Shown one piece after another: positions 7,298 to 16,421 of a DNA stretch of 64,000 nucleotides. Origin of the DNA: M3007 sp032115775 (GTDB lineage: Bacteria > Bacteroidota > Bacteroidia > Chitinophagales > Saprospiraceae); NCBI GenBank assembly GCA_032115775.1, contig JAUMBL010000016.1, positions 1 through 64,000 on the forward strand, read 5' to 3'. Made by a program: the position numbers and the translations under genes. Position 1 is the stretch's first letter. Each line of letters begins with the position of its first letter. The notes beneath the pieces were generated by a model. That model was not told where the DNA came from, did not search any database, and saw only the letters and a program-made list of their open reading frames with translations.

Positions 7298-10200
7298 TTA
7301 CCGACCTACTGTGAATTTCGCAGATTTGACGCCGTTGTCCGATACAATTTCCATAATATACATACCGGATACCAAGGCGCTAACCTGGATTTGCTGCGCA
7401 TTGACGCCTGCAGGTGCAGTACCCCAATCGCCTTCCATCATCAAACGACCGCCCATATCGCGTACGCGGAAACGCAACGGACGAGTTTCGGTCAGATCAA
7501 AACGCACCATCAAATCGTCTATGGCCGGATTCGGCGACAAACGCAGAGACTCGATCTGACGATCCAGCTCGTTCGTGCTGACGTTCAGCGGCAGCGGGAA
7601 AGTCAAACCGTTGGTCAGTGCGACCCATACCTGGAAGCCGGGCTGGCCGTTCAGGAAACCGGAAGCGAAAACCGTGGCCGCCTGTCCTTCCAAAAGCGTT
7701 ACGTCAGCAATGTAGGAGGCCACTACCGCACTGTTGTTGTTGGAGGGCGTCACATTGACAATATAATTTGAAGCAGGAACATTCACATAACTGCTAAATT
7801 CGCCGAACTCGATGTTGTCAAATACTACCAAACCCGGCGGTACGACTACATCTACTTCCGGCGCATCCGGCGAACCGTGGAACAGATTCAAATCTACCCC
7901 GTTGCCCGTAGCGGCGCGGTCGCGGCCGTTTTCGTTGATATACAACTGGAATGGATTGGTCGGATTGCCAACTACGCCGGCCGCCATGACGGTGTACATC
8001 TTGCCGGTTTGTACGCCGGGTATGTCCAGATCGTAAATGGCATCGTTTACCGAGGTGCTGTTTGCCGGCGCTACCGACAGGGTAAACGGCGTGCCGGCCG
8101 GCAGCAGCCCGATATTGGTAGCCTGGCGGAAAGCAAAATTATCCAGTATGCGCGCATCGTCAAAATATACGTCCACCGTCGGATTAGGCGAGTTGTGGAT
8201 GATCTGCGTGCGGGCAAAGGCAGGCAGCGGCACAACTAAACCGTTCGGAACGGCAAGGTACAATCCGAATTCCGGATCTTGGCCGACAAGACCGCTCGCA
8301 AACACTACGCCTGACAGGCCGCCGAGCGTCGAAAAGTCGCCGCCCCAGGTACCCACAGTCGTCTTCGGAGCTGCTGTAGTCTCAATATCCAGCAGGTACA
8401 CGTCCGGCGTCAGACTCAGGTAACCGGTAAAGGCGCCATAAGCCAAGTTGCCAACGAGCGGCGTCGTTTCGCCGAAGGGAACCACATCCACGGCCGGCGC
8501 ATTCGGCGCACCGTGGAAGATACCCAACTCAAGCTGGGTGCTGTTTTCAGCCTCTTCCCGCGCATTTTCTAAAATGTTGAGGGTAAACGGCGTGCTCGGG
8601 CTGCCAACAATGCCGTTGGCCATGACAACGTAACGCTTCCCGTTTTCAAATACTACCGGGAAGCTGGCGATCACGTCGTTCACGCTGGACGAGTTGCCCG
8701 GCGCTACGCCCACGGAAATGCTCACACCGGCAGGAACATAACCAAAACCGGTTGCGGAGCGGAACTCAAAGTTGTCCAGCGCCAATTCGTCGTTGAAGTA
8801 TATATCTACTACCGGCGAAGGACTGTTGTGTACGATCTGTGCACGTGCAACCTGGAAGGCCGGTAATTCAATGACCGTACCGTCGTTCAAGGCGGCAAAT
8901 AAACCGAACCCAGGGGCGCCGCCCAGCAGGCCGCTGGCAAATACGCGAACCGCCTGACCGCTCAAACCGCTCAGATCAGCGGCAAAAGTAGCCACGATCG
9001 GCTGGGTTCCCGCCGCTTTGACGTCCAAGAAGTACTGGGCATTCGGCAAAGCCAGATAAGGGCTAAATTCGCCGAAAGCCAGATTGCTGATCAAGTTGCC
9101 CGCTAGACGCTCATCCACATCTACGGCAGGTGCGTCCGGTGAACCGTGGAACACGCTCACGTTCACCAAACCGGCGCCGGCGCTTTCCTGCGCAGCATCC
9201 ACGTATAGATTGAACGGCGTAACCGGGTCGCCTACTACGCCGGCTGCCATCACCGTCAGGCTGGCGCCGGTCGGCAGATTAACCGGGAAAGTCGCAATCG
9301 CATCCGCAGCCGAACTGGAATTATCCGGTGCAATTCCAATCGTGAAATTGCGGTCGGACGGCAGCTCGACAAAAGGCGTAGCCGTGCGGAATTCGAAATT
9401 GTCGAGCAGCAACTGCTCCCCGGCATATACGTCCACCGTCGGTTCCGGACTGTTGTGTATCACTTGTACCCGTGCAGTAGGGGTTACCGGCAACGCCAGT
9501 ACCGTGCCATTCGGAAGGGCTGCGTATAAACCAAAGCCGGGATTTCCTCCAAGAAAACCGCTAGCGAATACCACGGCAGCGCCGCCGGCCAAACCGCTCA
9601 AATCAGCGCGGAAAGTCACAACAACCGCCGGGAAACCGGCAGGACGGATCGCAAGATCGTACACGTCCGGTGTAAGACTCAAATAGGGCGTCAAATCGCC
9701 GTAAGACAAGTTGTTCAGGATATTACCGACAAATACGGCGTCCACATCTACCGCAGGCGCATCAGGCGAACCGTGCAGTACGGCTACATCCACTTGCGCA
9801 GGGTTAGCGGCGGCTTCGCGGCCGGCGTCCGTTACGATCAGCGTAAACGGCGTTACTGGATTGCCAAGCACGCCGCTTGCAATCGCTATATAGGTTTTAC
9901 CATCTTCAAAAACAACCGGGAAGGTCGCAATCACATCGTTCACCGAAGTAGAACCGGCAGGCGCTACGCCGATGTTGATGTTTACGCCGGCCGGCACGTC
10001 AATGAAGCCGGTAGCAGTGCGAAAGGCAAAATCGTTGAGCAGCAGATCGTCGTTCGCGTAAATATCTACCGTCGGATTCGGGCTGTTGTGGATAATCTGC
10101 ACCCGGGCAGTTGCCGGGGGCGGAGTGTAAAGCGGGAACTCCACCACGGAACCGTCTGCCAAAGCGGCAAACAATCCGAATGCCGGCGTACCACCCAGGA

Positions 10201-13200
10201 AACCGCTGGCGAAAACGCGCGCCGCGCCGCCTGCAAGTCCGCTCAAATCAGCCACAAACGTGGCCACCACATCCGGCTGACCGGCGGGTTTGATCTCAAG
10301 AAGGTAGGAAGCGGGATCAACGGACAGGTAGCCCGTAAATTCACCGTAAGCGAGGTTGGTGACGATATCACCCACGCCCACGACGGCAATATCGACTGCC
10401 GGCGCATCCGGCGAACCGTGCAGCGCATTGAAATCTACTTTTGCCGGATCTACAGCAGCTTCGCGGGCGTTGTCGTCCACGATCAGCGTGAAAGGCGTAT
10501 TCGGATCGCCTACAATGCCGGAGGCGGTGACGGCATAGGTTTTGCCAGCTTCAAATGTCGAGCTAAATGAGGCAATCACATCGTTCACCGAAGTAGAACT
10601 GGCCGGAGCTACGCCAATGAAAATTAGTACTTCAGCGGGTACGTCAATGAAAGCCGTAGCCGTACGGAACTCAAAATCGTTGAGCAGCAGGTCATTGTTT
10701 GCATAAATATCCACAGTCGGCTCAGGGCTGTTGTGGATAATCTGTACCCGGGCAGTTGCCGGGGGCGGAGTGTACAGGGGGAACTCCACAACGGAACCGT
10801 CAGCTAGGGCGGCAAACAGTCCGAATGCCGGCGTGCCACCCAGAAGGCCGCTGGCGAAAACGCGCGCCGCGCCGCCTGCCAGTCCGCTCAAGTCAGCTTC
10901 AAACGTGGCCACCACATCCGGCTGACCGGCGGGCTTAACCTGGAGCAGATAGGAAGCCGGATCAACAGAAAGGTAACCGGTAAATTCACCATAAGCGAGG
11001 TTGGTGACGATATCGCCCACGCCCACCACGGCAATATCCACGGCCGGCGCATCCGGCGAACCGTGCAGGGCATTGAAATCAACTTTTGCCGGATCTGCAG
11101 CGGCTTCGCGGGCGTTGTCGTCCACGATCAGCGTGAAAGGCGTATTGGGATCGCCTACAATGCCGGAGGCGGTTACGGCATAGGTTTTACCGGCTTCAAA
11201 AACAACCGGGAAGGTCGCAATCACATCGCTCACCGAAGTAGAACCGGCAGGCGCTACGCCGATGTTGATATTTACGCCGGCCGGCACGTCAATGAAGCCG
11301 GTGGCGGTGCGGAATGCAAAATCGTTGAGCAGTAAGTCGTCGTTTGCGTAGATATCCACCGTCGGCTCGGGGCTGTTGTGGATAATTTGCACTCGGGCAG
11401 TAGTCGGGGGCGGGGTATAAAGTGGGAACTCCACTACGGAACCGTCTGCCAAAGCGGCAAAAAGTCCGAATGCCGGCGTTCCGCCCAGCAATCCGCTGGC
11501 GAAAACGCGCGCCGCGCCGCCTGCCAGTCCACTCAAATCAGCCTCAAACGTAGCCACCACATCCGGCTGACCGGCGGGCTTGATCTGCAGGAGGTAAGAC
11601 GCGGGATCAACAGATAGGTATCCGGTAAACTCACCGTAAGCGAGGTTGGTGACGATATCGCCCACGCCCACTACGGCAATATCCACGGCCGGCGCATTCG
11701 TCGCGCCGTGGTGTGCGGAAAAATCAACTTGTGCAGGATCAACACCCGCTTCTTGCGCCGGATCTACAAACAAAGTGAACGGCGTTGTCGGATCGCCCAC
11801 AATACCGCCGGCGAAAACGGTGTAGGAAACATTCTCAGCAAGCGTAACCGGGAAGCTGGCAATTGCATCAGCAGCCGAAGCGGAGTTCGCAGGCGCCACG
11901 CCGATCGTAAACGCTACATCAGCCGGCACATCTACATACGGGGTAGCCGTACGGTAAGCAAAATCGTTTATAAGTAAATCATTTCCTGCATATACGTCCA
12001 CCGTAGGTTCCGGACTGTTGTGCACCACTTGAACGCGCGCATACGGCGTTGCCGGCAGTTCGGCCACAGTACCATCCGGCAGTGCAGCGTACAATCCAAA
12101 TCCGGGCGAACCGCCCAAGAAACCGGAGGCGAACAAGTAAGCGGCGCCGCCTTTCAGGCCAGTCAGATCAGCGCGATACGAGGCGACCGTGGCAGGGTTG
12201 CCGGCAGGACGAATCGCCAGGTCATACACGCCCGGGGCAAGAGAAAGGTAATCGGTAGATTCTCCAAAAGCGAGGTTGTTGATGATATTACCGACAAATG
12301 CAGCCGCAACATCCACGGCCGGAGCATCCGGTGATCCGTGGAAAGCCGCCACATCCACCTTCGCAGTATCCGTTGCGGATTCGCGACCCCGGTCGTTGAT
12401 AACCAGGCTGAACGGTGTATTCGGGTCGCCTACCACGCCGTTTGCCACCACCACATAGGTTTTGCCGTTTTCAAGATTTACCGGGAAACCTACCAATGTA
12501 TCGTTCACCGAATTACTACTGCCTGGCGCAATCCCCAGGGTAATGTCTGTTTCTGCAGGCAAAAACACGAAAGGCGTAGCCGTGCGAAAAGTGAAATCGT
12601 CGAGTAACAGGTTGTCGTTGGCGTACACATCTACGGTAGGTTCCGGGCTGTTGTGGATGACTTGCACGCGCGCTACGGGCGCAAGCGGCAACTCGACCAC
12701 AGCACCGTCCGGCAGGGCGGCAAACAAGCCGAAGCTCGGTGTGCTGCCGAGTAAACCCGAGGCAAAGACCCGGATCGCACTGCCGGTCAAGGCCGAAAGA
12801 TCGGCCTGGAAAGTAGCCACGATGACCTCTTGCCCTGCCGGTTTTACATCCAGGTAGTAAATGCCCGGATTAACCTCCAGATAGGGGGTAAACTGACCGT
12901 AAGCCAGGTTGCCGACGAGTTTGCCGCCGGTGCGCACCACAACATCCACCGCCGGCGCATCGGGAGCGCCATGCAGCACGTTCAGCGCTACTTTGCCAGG
13001 ATTGGGCGTGAACTCCTTCGCCTCGTCGTCCACAATTAATGTGAACGGCGTGTTTGGATCGCCCAGTACGCCGGAGGCCGTCACCGCGTAGGTTTTGTCT
13101 GCCTCCAGCTGCAGCTGGAACGTGGCGATGGCATCATCCACCGAGCTGCTATTGCCCGGCGCTACTGCAATTTCCAACGAAAACAAGAAGGATGGCACGG

Positions 13201-13375
13201 TCAGGTATTCCGTTGCCTGCCGGAACTCAAAATCATCCAGCAGCAGTGAGCCGTTTGCATAGATATCCACCACCGGGTCCGGCGAATTGTGGATGACCTG
13301 CAAGCGGGCATTTTGGGCGCCGACTGTTACCGAGAACAGCAGCAGCGCCAAGAATGAAGTAATAAAAAATCGCAT
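7298..13375 (-). CDS. Giant T9SS-exported surface protein with nine tandem double-DUF4397 units
   Basis: A 2025-residue protein with an N-terminal signal peptide (MRFFITSFLALLLFSVTVGA). Nine tandem units of ~205-215 residues start near residues 23, 235, 445, 658, 873, 1088, 1301, 1509 and 1722. Each unit has two DUF4397 halves: one marked by QVIHNSPEPTVDVYA, the other by HGSPDAPAVDV and ending in FASGFLGG-PGFGLYAAL. A type A sorting domain (LRLSPNPAIDDLMVRF ... SGMYIMEIVSDNGVKSAKF) occupies residues ~1940-2025, so the protein should be exported and surface-anchored by the T9SS. The molecular role of DUF4397 is not established; a repetitive, Asp-rich beta protein of this kind suggests an adhesin, stalk or matrix function, which is inference. 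Units 4-6 are almost identical, indicating recent duplication. Confidence 0.92.
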   Translation of the reverse strand: MRFFITSFLALLLFSVTVGAQNARLQVIHNSPDPVVDIYANGSLLLDDFEFRQATEYLTVPSFLFSLEIAVAPGNSSSVDDAIATFQLQLEADKTYAVTASGVLGDPNTPFTLIVDDEAKEFTPNPGKVALNVLHGAPDAPAVDVVVRTGGKLVGNLAYGQFTPYLEVNPGIYYLDVKPAGQEVIVATFQADLSALTGSAIRVFASGLLGSTPSFGLFAALPDGAVVELPLAPVARVQVIHNSPEPTVDVYANDNLLLDDFTFRTATPFVFLPAETDITLGIAPGSSNSVNDTLVGFPVNLENGKTYVVVANGVVGDPNTPFSLVINDRGRESATDTAKVDVAAFHGSPDAPAVDVAAAFVGNIINNLAFGESTDYLSLAPGVYDLAIRPAGNPATVASYRADLTGLKGGAAYLFASGFLGGSPGFGLYAALPDGTVAELPATPYARVQVVHNSPEPTVDVYAGNDLLINDFAYRTATPYVDVPADVAFTIGVAPANSASAADAIASFPVTLAENVSYTVFAGGIVGDPTTPFTLFVDPAQEAGVDPAQVDFSAHHGATNAPAVDIAVVGVGDIVTNLAYGEFTGYLSVDPASYLLQIKPAGQPDVVATFEADLSGLAGGAARVFASGLLGGTPAFGLFAALADGSVVEFPLYTPPPTTARVQIIHNSPEPTVDIYANDDLLLNDFAFRTATGFIDVPAGVNINIGVAPAGSTSVSDVIATFPVVFEAGKTYAVTASGIVGDPNTPFTLIVDDNAREAAADPAKVDFNALHGSPDAPAVDIAVVGVGDIVTNLAYGEFTGYLSVDPASYLLQVKPAGQPDVVATFEADLSGLAGGAARVFASGLLGGTPAFGLFAALADGSVVEFPLYTPPPATARVQIIHNSPEPTVDIYANNDLLLNDFEFRTATAFIDVPAEVLIFIGVAPASSTSVNDVIASFSSTFEAGKTYAVTASGIVGDPNTPFTLIVDDNAREAAVDPAKVDFNALHGSPDAPAVDIAVVGVGDIVTNLAYGEFTGYLSVDPASYLLEIKPAGQPDVVATFVADLSGLAGGAARVFASGFLGGTPAFGLFAALADGSVVEFPLYTPPPATARVQIIHNSPNPTVDIYANDDLLLNDFAFRTATGFIDVPAGVNINIGVAPAGSTSVNDVIATFPVVFEDGKTYIAIASGVLGNPVTPFTLIVTDAGREAAANPAQVDVAVLHGSPDAPAVDVDAVFVGNILNNLSYGDLTPYLSLTPDVYDLAIRPAGFPAVVVTFRADLSGLAGGAAVVFASGFLGGNPGFGLYAALPNGTVLALPVTPTARVQVIHNSPEPTVDVYAGEQLLLDNFEFRTATPFVELPSDRNFTIGIAPDNSSSAADAIATFPVNLPTGASLTVMAAGVVGDPVTPFNLYVDAAQESAGAGLVNVSVFHGSPDAPAVDVDERLAGNLISNLAFGEFSPYLALPNAQYFLDVKAAGTQPIVATFAADLSGLSGQAVRVFASGLLGGAPGFGLFAALNDGTVIELPAFQVARAQIVHNSPSPVVDIYFNDELALDNFEFRSATGFGYVPAGVSISVGVAPGNSSSVNDVIASFPVVFENGKRYVVMANGIVGSPSTPFTLNILENAREEAENSTQLELGIFHGAPNAPAVDVVPFGETTPLVGNLAYGAFTGYLSLTPDVYLLDIETTAAPKTTVGTWGGDFSTLGGLSGVVFASGLVGQDPEFGLYLAVPNGLVVPLPAFARTQIIHNSPNPTVDVYFDDARILDNFAFRQATNIGLLPAGTPFTLSVAPANSTSVNDAIYDLDIPGVQTGKMYTVMAAGVVGNPTNPFQLYINENGRDRAATGNGVDLNLFHGSPDAPEVDVVVPPGLVVFDNIEFGEFSSYVNVPASNYIVNVTPSNNNSAVVASYIADVTLLEGQAATVFASGFLNGQPGFQVWVALTNGLTFPLPLNVSTNELDRQIESLRLSPNPAIDDLMVRFDLTETRPLRFRVRDMGGRLMMEGDWGTAPAGVNAQQIQVSALVSGMYIMEIVSDNGVKSAKFTVGR
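9900..11720 (-). repeat. 645-bp near-identical tandem DNA repeats inside the DUF4397 gene
   Basis: The same landmark (ACCCGGGCAG or ACTCGGGCAG) occurs at 10101, 10746 and 11391, exactly 645 bases (215 codons) apart. The surrounding sequence is nearly identical from the second half of unit 3 to the first half of unit 6. Boundaries are approximate. Confidence 0.9.
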
Positions 13376-13798
13376 AACAATTGAAATTGGTTAAATTTTT
13401 TCAGTCTGACACTTGGCTTAACACTCTTTTGTCTAAAGATGTTTATTAAAATAAGATTAAAGGTTAAACAAAAATTATAATCTGCCTTTTTTTGACAAAT
13501 GCAAGCCATCCACGGGTCTGTTTGCCAATAATCTTAGTAAGGATTTCATCCGCGCCGCTTTTTTTATTTTTCTACCGCATGCTCATGTTTTGGATAATAA
13601 ATTTTTTCACAAATAAAGTTATTTTTTAAAATAAAATATTGATAATAAGGAACTTATTTTAATTTAATGAAAATAAAACAACTCACAACTATAAAAAAAT
13701 GTTACTTGAGTTCCACCAATGCTGTTGCACATTTGTTGCGTCAAAAGTGGCAATAAACGGTTTGTCGCTTTCTGCACGATGTTCATGGGGTTAAACAA

Positions 13799-13860
13799 AT
13801 TCAGGTAAGCGGGCAAGTCCTCTCTTTTAATGAAAAGCGAGGACTTGCTGAACCCTGAAT
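13799..13860. other. Large stem-loop in intergenic DNA
   Basis: The inner arms GCAAGTCCTC / GAGGACTTGC are perfect. CTTTT/AAAAG closes an AATG loop, and the outer arms ATTCAGG / CCTGAAT enclose the whole. There is no T-run, so it is not a simple terminator. Confidence 0.75.
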
Positions 13861-14008
13861 CCATTGCAAATGAATTGTTAAGTGCAGATTTTCTGTAATT
13901 TTTAGGAAATTCTAGGCGTTCTATTCCCGACAGGGGTTCTCTAGTGCACGCCGCTCGGCCGAAATACGTTTTGAAAATGTTCATGGGATTATAATTTGTT
14001 GTTTTACG

Positions 14009-14039
14009 ACCACGCCAAATGAGGCGTGGTTTTTTTTTT
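14009..14039 (+). terminator. Rho-independent terminator without an evident upstream gene
   Basis: The perfect arms ACCACGCC / GGCGTGGT are followed by nine further T. On the plus strand nothing coding precedes it for ~600 bases, so it may end a small RNA or read-through transcript. Confidence 0.8.
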
Positions 14040-14162
14040 GGGGTACAGGCGCCGCCGACCAATTGGCGCCTCGTCGTGTCAATTTTCAGTCGGAAACACC
14101 GTCTGCCAATATTTATCCCTACCTTTCGGGCGAAAAACAGTACCAATCCGAACCGTCCAACT

Positions 14163-14981
14163 ATGTCTGCAGCTTCCGGGGAAGTAAAAAGAGTTACGAC
14201 GCACGTAGTGCAAGCCATGAAAAATCGCGGCGAAAAAATCGCCATGCTCACAGCCTACGATTTTTCCATGGCCCGCATCCTTGATGAGGCGGGTATTGAC
14301 ATCTTATTGGTGGGCGATTCCGCCTCCAACGTCATGGCCGGACATGAAACGACCCTGCCGATCACCCTTGACCAAATGATCTACCACGCCCAGTCGGTAG
14401 TTCGTGCGGCGCGCCGTGCATTGGTCGTGGTGGATATGCCGTTCGGAAGTTACCAGGCTAATTCCGAGATTGCGCTGCGAAGCGCCATCCAGATCATGAA
14501 GGAATCCGGCGCGCATGCGGTCAAACTCGAGGGCGGCGAAGAAGTTGAGGACTCTATTAGTCGAATTCTGCTGGCCGGAATACCCGTCATGGGGCACCTC
14601 GGACTCACGCCGCAAAGTATTTACAAGTTCGGAACGTACTCCGTACGCGCCCGCGAGGAGGCCGAAGCGCAGAAATTGCGGCGTGACGCCCAATTGCTCG
14701 ACCAGTTAGGCTGCTTCGCCCTCGTGCTGGAGAAAATTCCCGCCCAACTGGCGAAGGAGGTTTCTGAACTGATCGAAACGCCTACGATTGGGATCGGCGC
14801 CGGCCCGCATACCGATGGACAGGTACTCGTGAGCCACGATATGCTCGGTATCACAAAAGATTTTAATCCGCGATTCCTCCGACGCTACCTCGAACTTTTC
14901 AACCAAATCGGCGATGCCACCCGGCAATACATCGCAGACGTCAAGAGCAATACCTTCCCCAATGAATCGGAGCAATACTGA
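14163..14981 (+). CDS. panB: 3-methyl-2-oxobutanoate hydroxymethyltransferase
   Basis: A 272-residue TIM-barrel enzyme that makes ketopantoate from alpha-ketoisovalerate and methylene-THF, the first committed step of pantothenate/CoA synthesis. Family motifs present: LTAYDFSMARILDEAGID, LVGDSASNVMAGHETTLPIT, MPFGSYQ, GAHAVKLEGG, MGHLGLTPQS, IPAQLAKE and IGIGAGPHTDGQVLVSHDML. ATG 14163 (MSAASGEVKRVTTH) gives the usual length; the frame is open further upstream but that part is not family-like. It is followed by mltG ~120 bases downstream with its own promoter. No panC or panD is adjacent. Confidence 0.95.
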   Translation: MSAASGEVKRVTTHVVQAMKNRGEKIAMLTAYDFSMARILDEAGIDILLVGDSASNVMAGHETTLPITLDQMIYHAQSVVRAARRALVVVDMPFGSYQANSEIALRSAIQIMKESGAHAVKLEGGEEVEDSISRILLAGIPVMGHLGLTPQSIYKFGTYSVRAREEAEAQKLRRDAQLLDQLGCFALVLEKIPAQLAKEVSELIETPTIGIGAGPHTDGQVLVSHDMLGITKDFNPRFLRRYLELFNQIGDATRQYIADVKSNTFPNESEQY

Positions 14982-15002
14982 TTGCTTGCGCGCTGACAAT
15001 AC

Positions 15003-15033
15003 TTTGAGATATTAAAATAATCCCTTATTTTTG
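15003..15033 (+). promoter_or_regulatory. Bacteroidota promoter TTTG-N19-TATTTTTG before mltG
   Basis: The -33 TTTG is at 15003-15006 and the -7 TATTTTTG at 15026-15033, with a 19-base spacer. The pair lies 69 bases before the mltG ATG. Confidence 0.6.
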
Positions 15034-15102
15034 TTCTCGAATTGCGCGGGTTGCGATCGGTAGATCTGATAGCGCCAAACTCAAACTTCAATTGTTTAAT
15101 CC

Positions 15103-16164
15103 ATGAAAAACAGCAGAATCATTCGCATGCGACTCTTTATTACCATCGGCTTCGCCGTTTTGCTCGTTGGCCTTGCTTTCGCCTGGAAACCGTATCAGGC
15201 CGTTTATTTAAAAGGCGTACCATCGCAGCTGGCCGAGATGTACGTCAATATTCCCACCGGCGCATCGTTCGACGACGTGACGCACATTCTGCTAGGTGGT
15301 GGTTTCATCAAGGATGAAACAAGCTTCCGCTGGGTGGCGGAAAAAATGAGCTACACCACAAAAGTGCGCCCGGGACGCTACCAAATTCAGCCCGGCTGGA
15401 ATAACCGCGAATTGGTCGCCCACCTCCGCGCCGGCCGACAGGCGCCCGTGGTCGTTGTACTCAACAGCGAACGCCTGCCCGAAGATTTGGCCGGCAAGGT
15501 GTCTCGCTTCCTGGAGGCCGACTCGCTGGAACTCCTGCAGGCTTTCCGCAATCCGGCGCTGCTGCGGAAGTACCGCCTCACGCCTGCTACACTGATGAGC
15601 CTCTTTATCCCGAATTCCTACGAATTTTACTGGAATACCTCCGCGGAGGGCTTCCTGGAGCGGATGGCTCGCGAGCACGATGCTTTCTGGGCTAAAAACG
15701 ACCGACGTGCCCGCGCCCGCGCGCAGAACCTCACGCCGGAAGAGGCCTACACACTCGCTTCAATCGTGGAACGCGAGACAAACTACAATGCCGAAAAACC
15801 AACGATCGCCGGGGTGTACCTCAACCGCCTGCGTAAAAATATGCTCTTGCAGGCCGACCCAACCTGCGTCTTCGCTACCCGCGATTTTACAACCCGCCGC
15901 GTAACGCAGTACCATACGAAATACAATTCGCCCTACAACACCTATATATACAAAGGCTTGCCCCCCGGCCCCATCAGCACAGCCTCCATTGCCAGCATTG
16001 ACGCCGTCCTCAATCCCGAATCGCACGGCTACCTCTATTTCTGCGCAAAACCCGACGAATCGGGCACGCACGCCTTTGCCGCGACCTACAAAGCGCACCT
16101 CGTCAATGCCGAACGATTCCACGCCTGGCAAGTGGTTAAATTAGGCGCCGCAAATGCAAAATAA
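15103..16164 (+). CDS. mltG: Endolytic murein transglycosylase MltG
   Basis: A 353-residue inner-membrane protein that cleaves nascent glycan strands and so limits peptidoglycan chain length. It has one N-terminal transmembrane helix (about residues 10-27), a LysM-like region (VNIPTGASFDDVTHIL, KVRPGRYQI), then the YceG catalytic domain. The catalytic Glu is in ASIVERETN; LFIPNSYEFYWN, IAGVYLNRLRKNMLLQADPT, YNTYIYKGLPPGPI and FCAKPDESGTHAFAATYKAH are family hallmarks. The stop codon lies in the first copy of a 19-bp direct repeat that flanks a foldback element. Confidence 0.95.
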   Translation: MKNSRIIRMRLFITIGFAVLLVGLAFAWKPYQAVYLKGVPSQLAEMYVNIPTGASFDDVTHILLGGGFIKDETSFRWVAEKMSYTTKVRPGRYQIQPGWNNRELVAHLRAGRQAPVVVVLNSERLPEDLAGKVSRFLEADSLELLQAFRNPALLRKYRLTPATLMSLFIPNSYEFYWNTSAEGFLERMAREHDAFWAKNDRRARARAQNLTPEEAYTLASIVERETNYNAEKPTIAGVYLNRLRKNMLLQADPTCVFATRDFTTRRVTQYHTKYNSPYNTYIYKGLPPGPISTASIASIDAVLNPESHGYLYFCAKPDESGTHAFAATYKAHLVNAERFHAWQVVKLGAANAK

Positions 16165-16180
16165 GTAGTTACCAAAATAA
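16162..16180. repeat. 19-bp direct repeat flanking the foldback element (second copy 16332-16350)
   Basis: TAAGTAGTTACCAAAATAA occurs here and again at 16332-16350, on each side of the element. The first copy includes the mltG stop codon, and its first 11 bases pair with the left terminal repeat just downstream. Confidence 0.85.
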
Positions 16181-16342
16181 GTAACTACTTAGCCGGCTCG
16201 CTGTCTGGCCCAAAAAGTCCCATTTTCCGCCATACTTCGCAATTTTTTTTGACCGGAGCGCTGCTACGGCCTGCAAAAAATCGCTTCGTCTGGCAAAAAA
16301 TGGATCCTTTTTTGTCTCAGACGCGACCGGCTAAGTAGTTAC
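16181..16342. repeat. ~162-bp foldback repeat, complete copy (inverse orientation)
   Basis: The terminal inverted repeats are perfect over 16 bases: GTAACTACTTAGCCGG at 16181-16196 and CCGGCTAAGTAGTTAC at 16327-16342. The reverse complement aligns with the copy at 4243-4403 over the full length with scattered substitutions, so the two are dispersed members of one family ~12 kb apart. It lies just after the mltG stop and before the minus-strand Cys-rich protein gene. Confidence 0.88.
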
Positions 16343-16421
16343 CAAAATAAAACCTTCTGCGCCGATAAAATACGCCGGCGAGGCGTCCAGTCCTCGCCGA
16401 CGTTCGAGAAAAAAACTGCGC

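Larger units (their letters stand above)
13376..14162. other. AT-rich non-coding gap (~790 bp) with structured elements
   Basis: No convincing protein gene is seen; the minus-strand ORF here runs antisense into panB. The gap must contain the promoter of the DUF4397 gene on the minus strand, though no clean TAnnTTTG was found, and the panB leader. It contains a strong hairpin at 13799-13860, a plus-strand terminator at 14009-14039, and two copies of TGTTCATGGG about 200 bases apart (near 13779 and 13979). Confidence 0.6.

Noticed and set aside
9900..11720. Long direct repeats considered as a mobile or array element
   Set aside because: They are in-frame 215-codon protein units within one ORF.
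13664..14251. 195-codon minus-strand ORF in the panB upstream region
   Set aside because: Half of it is antisense to panB and the rest has no domain or promoter; the DNA looks like structured non-coding sequence.
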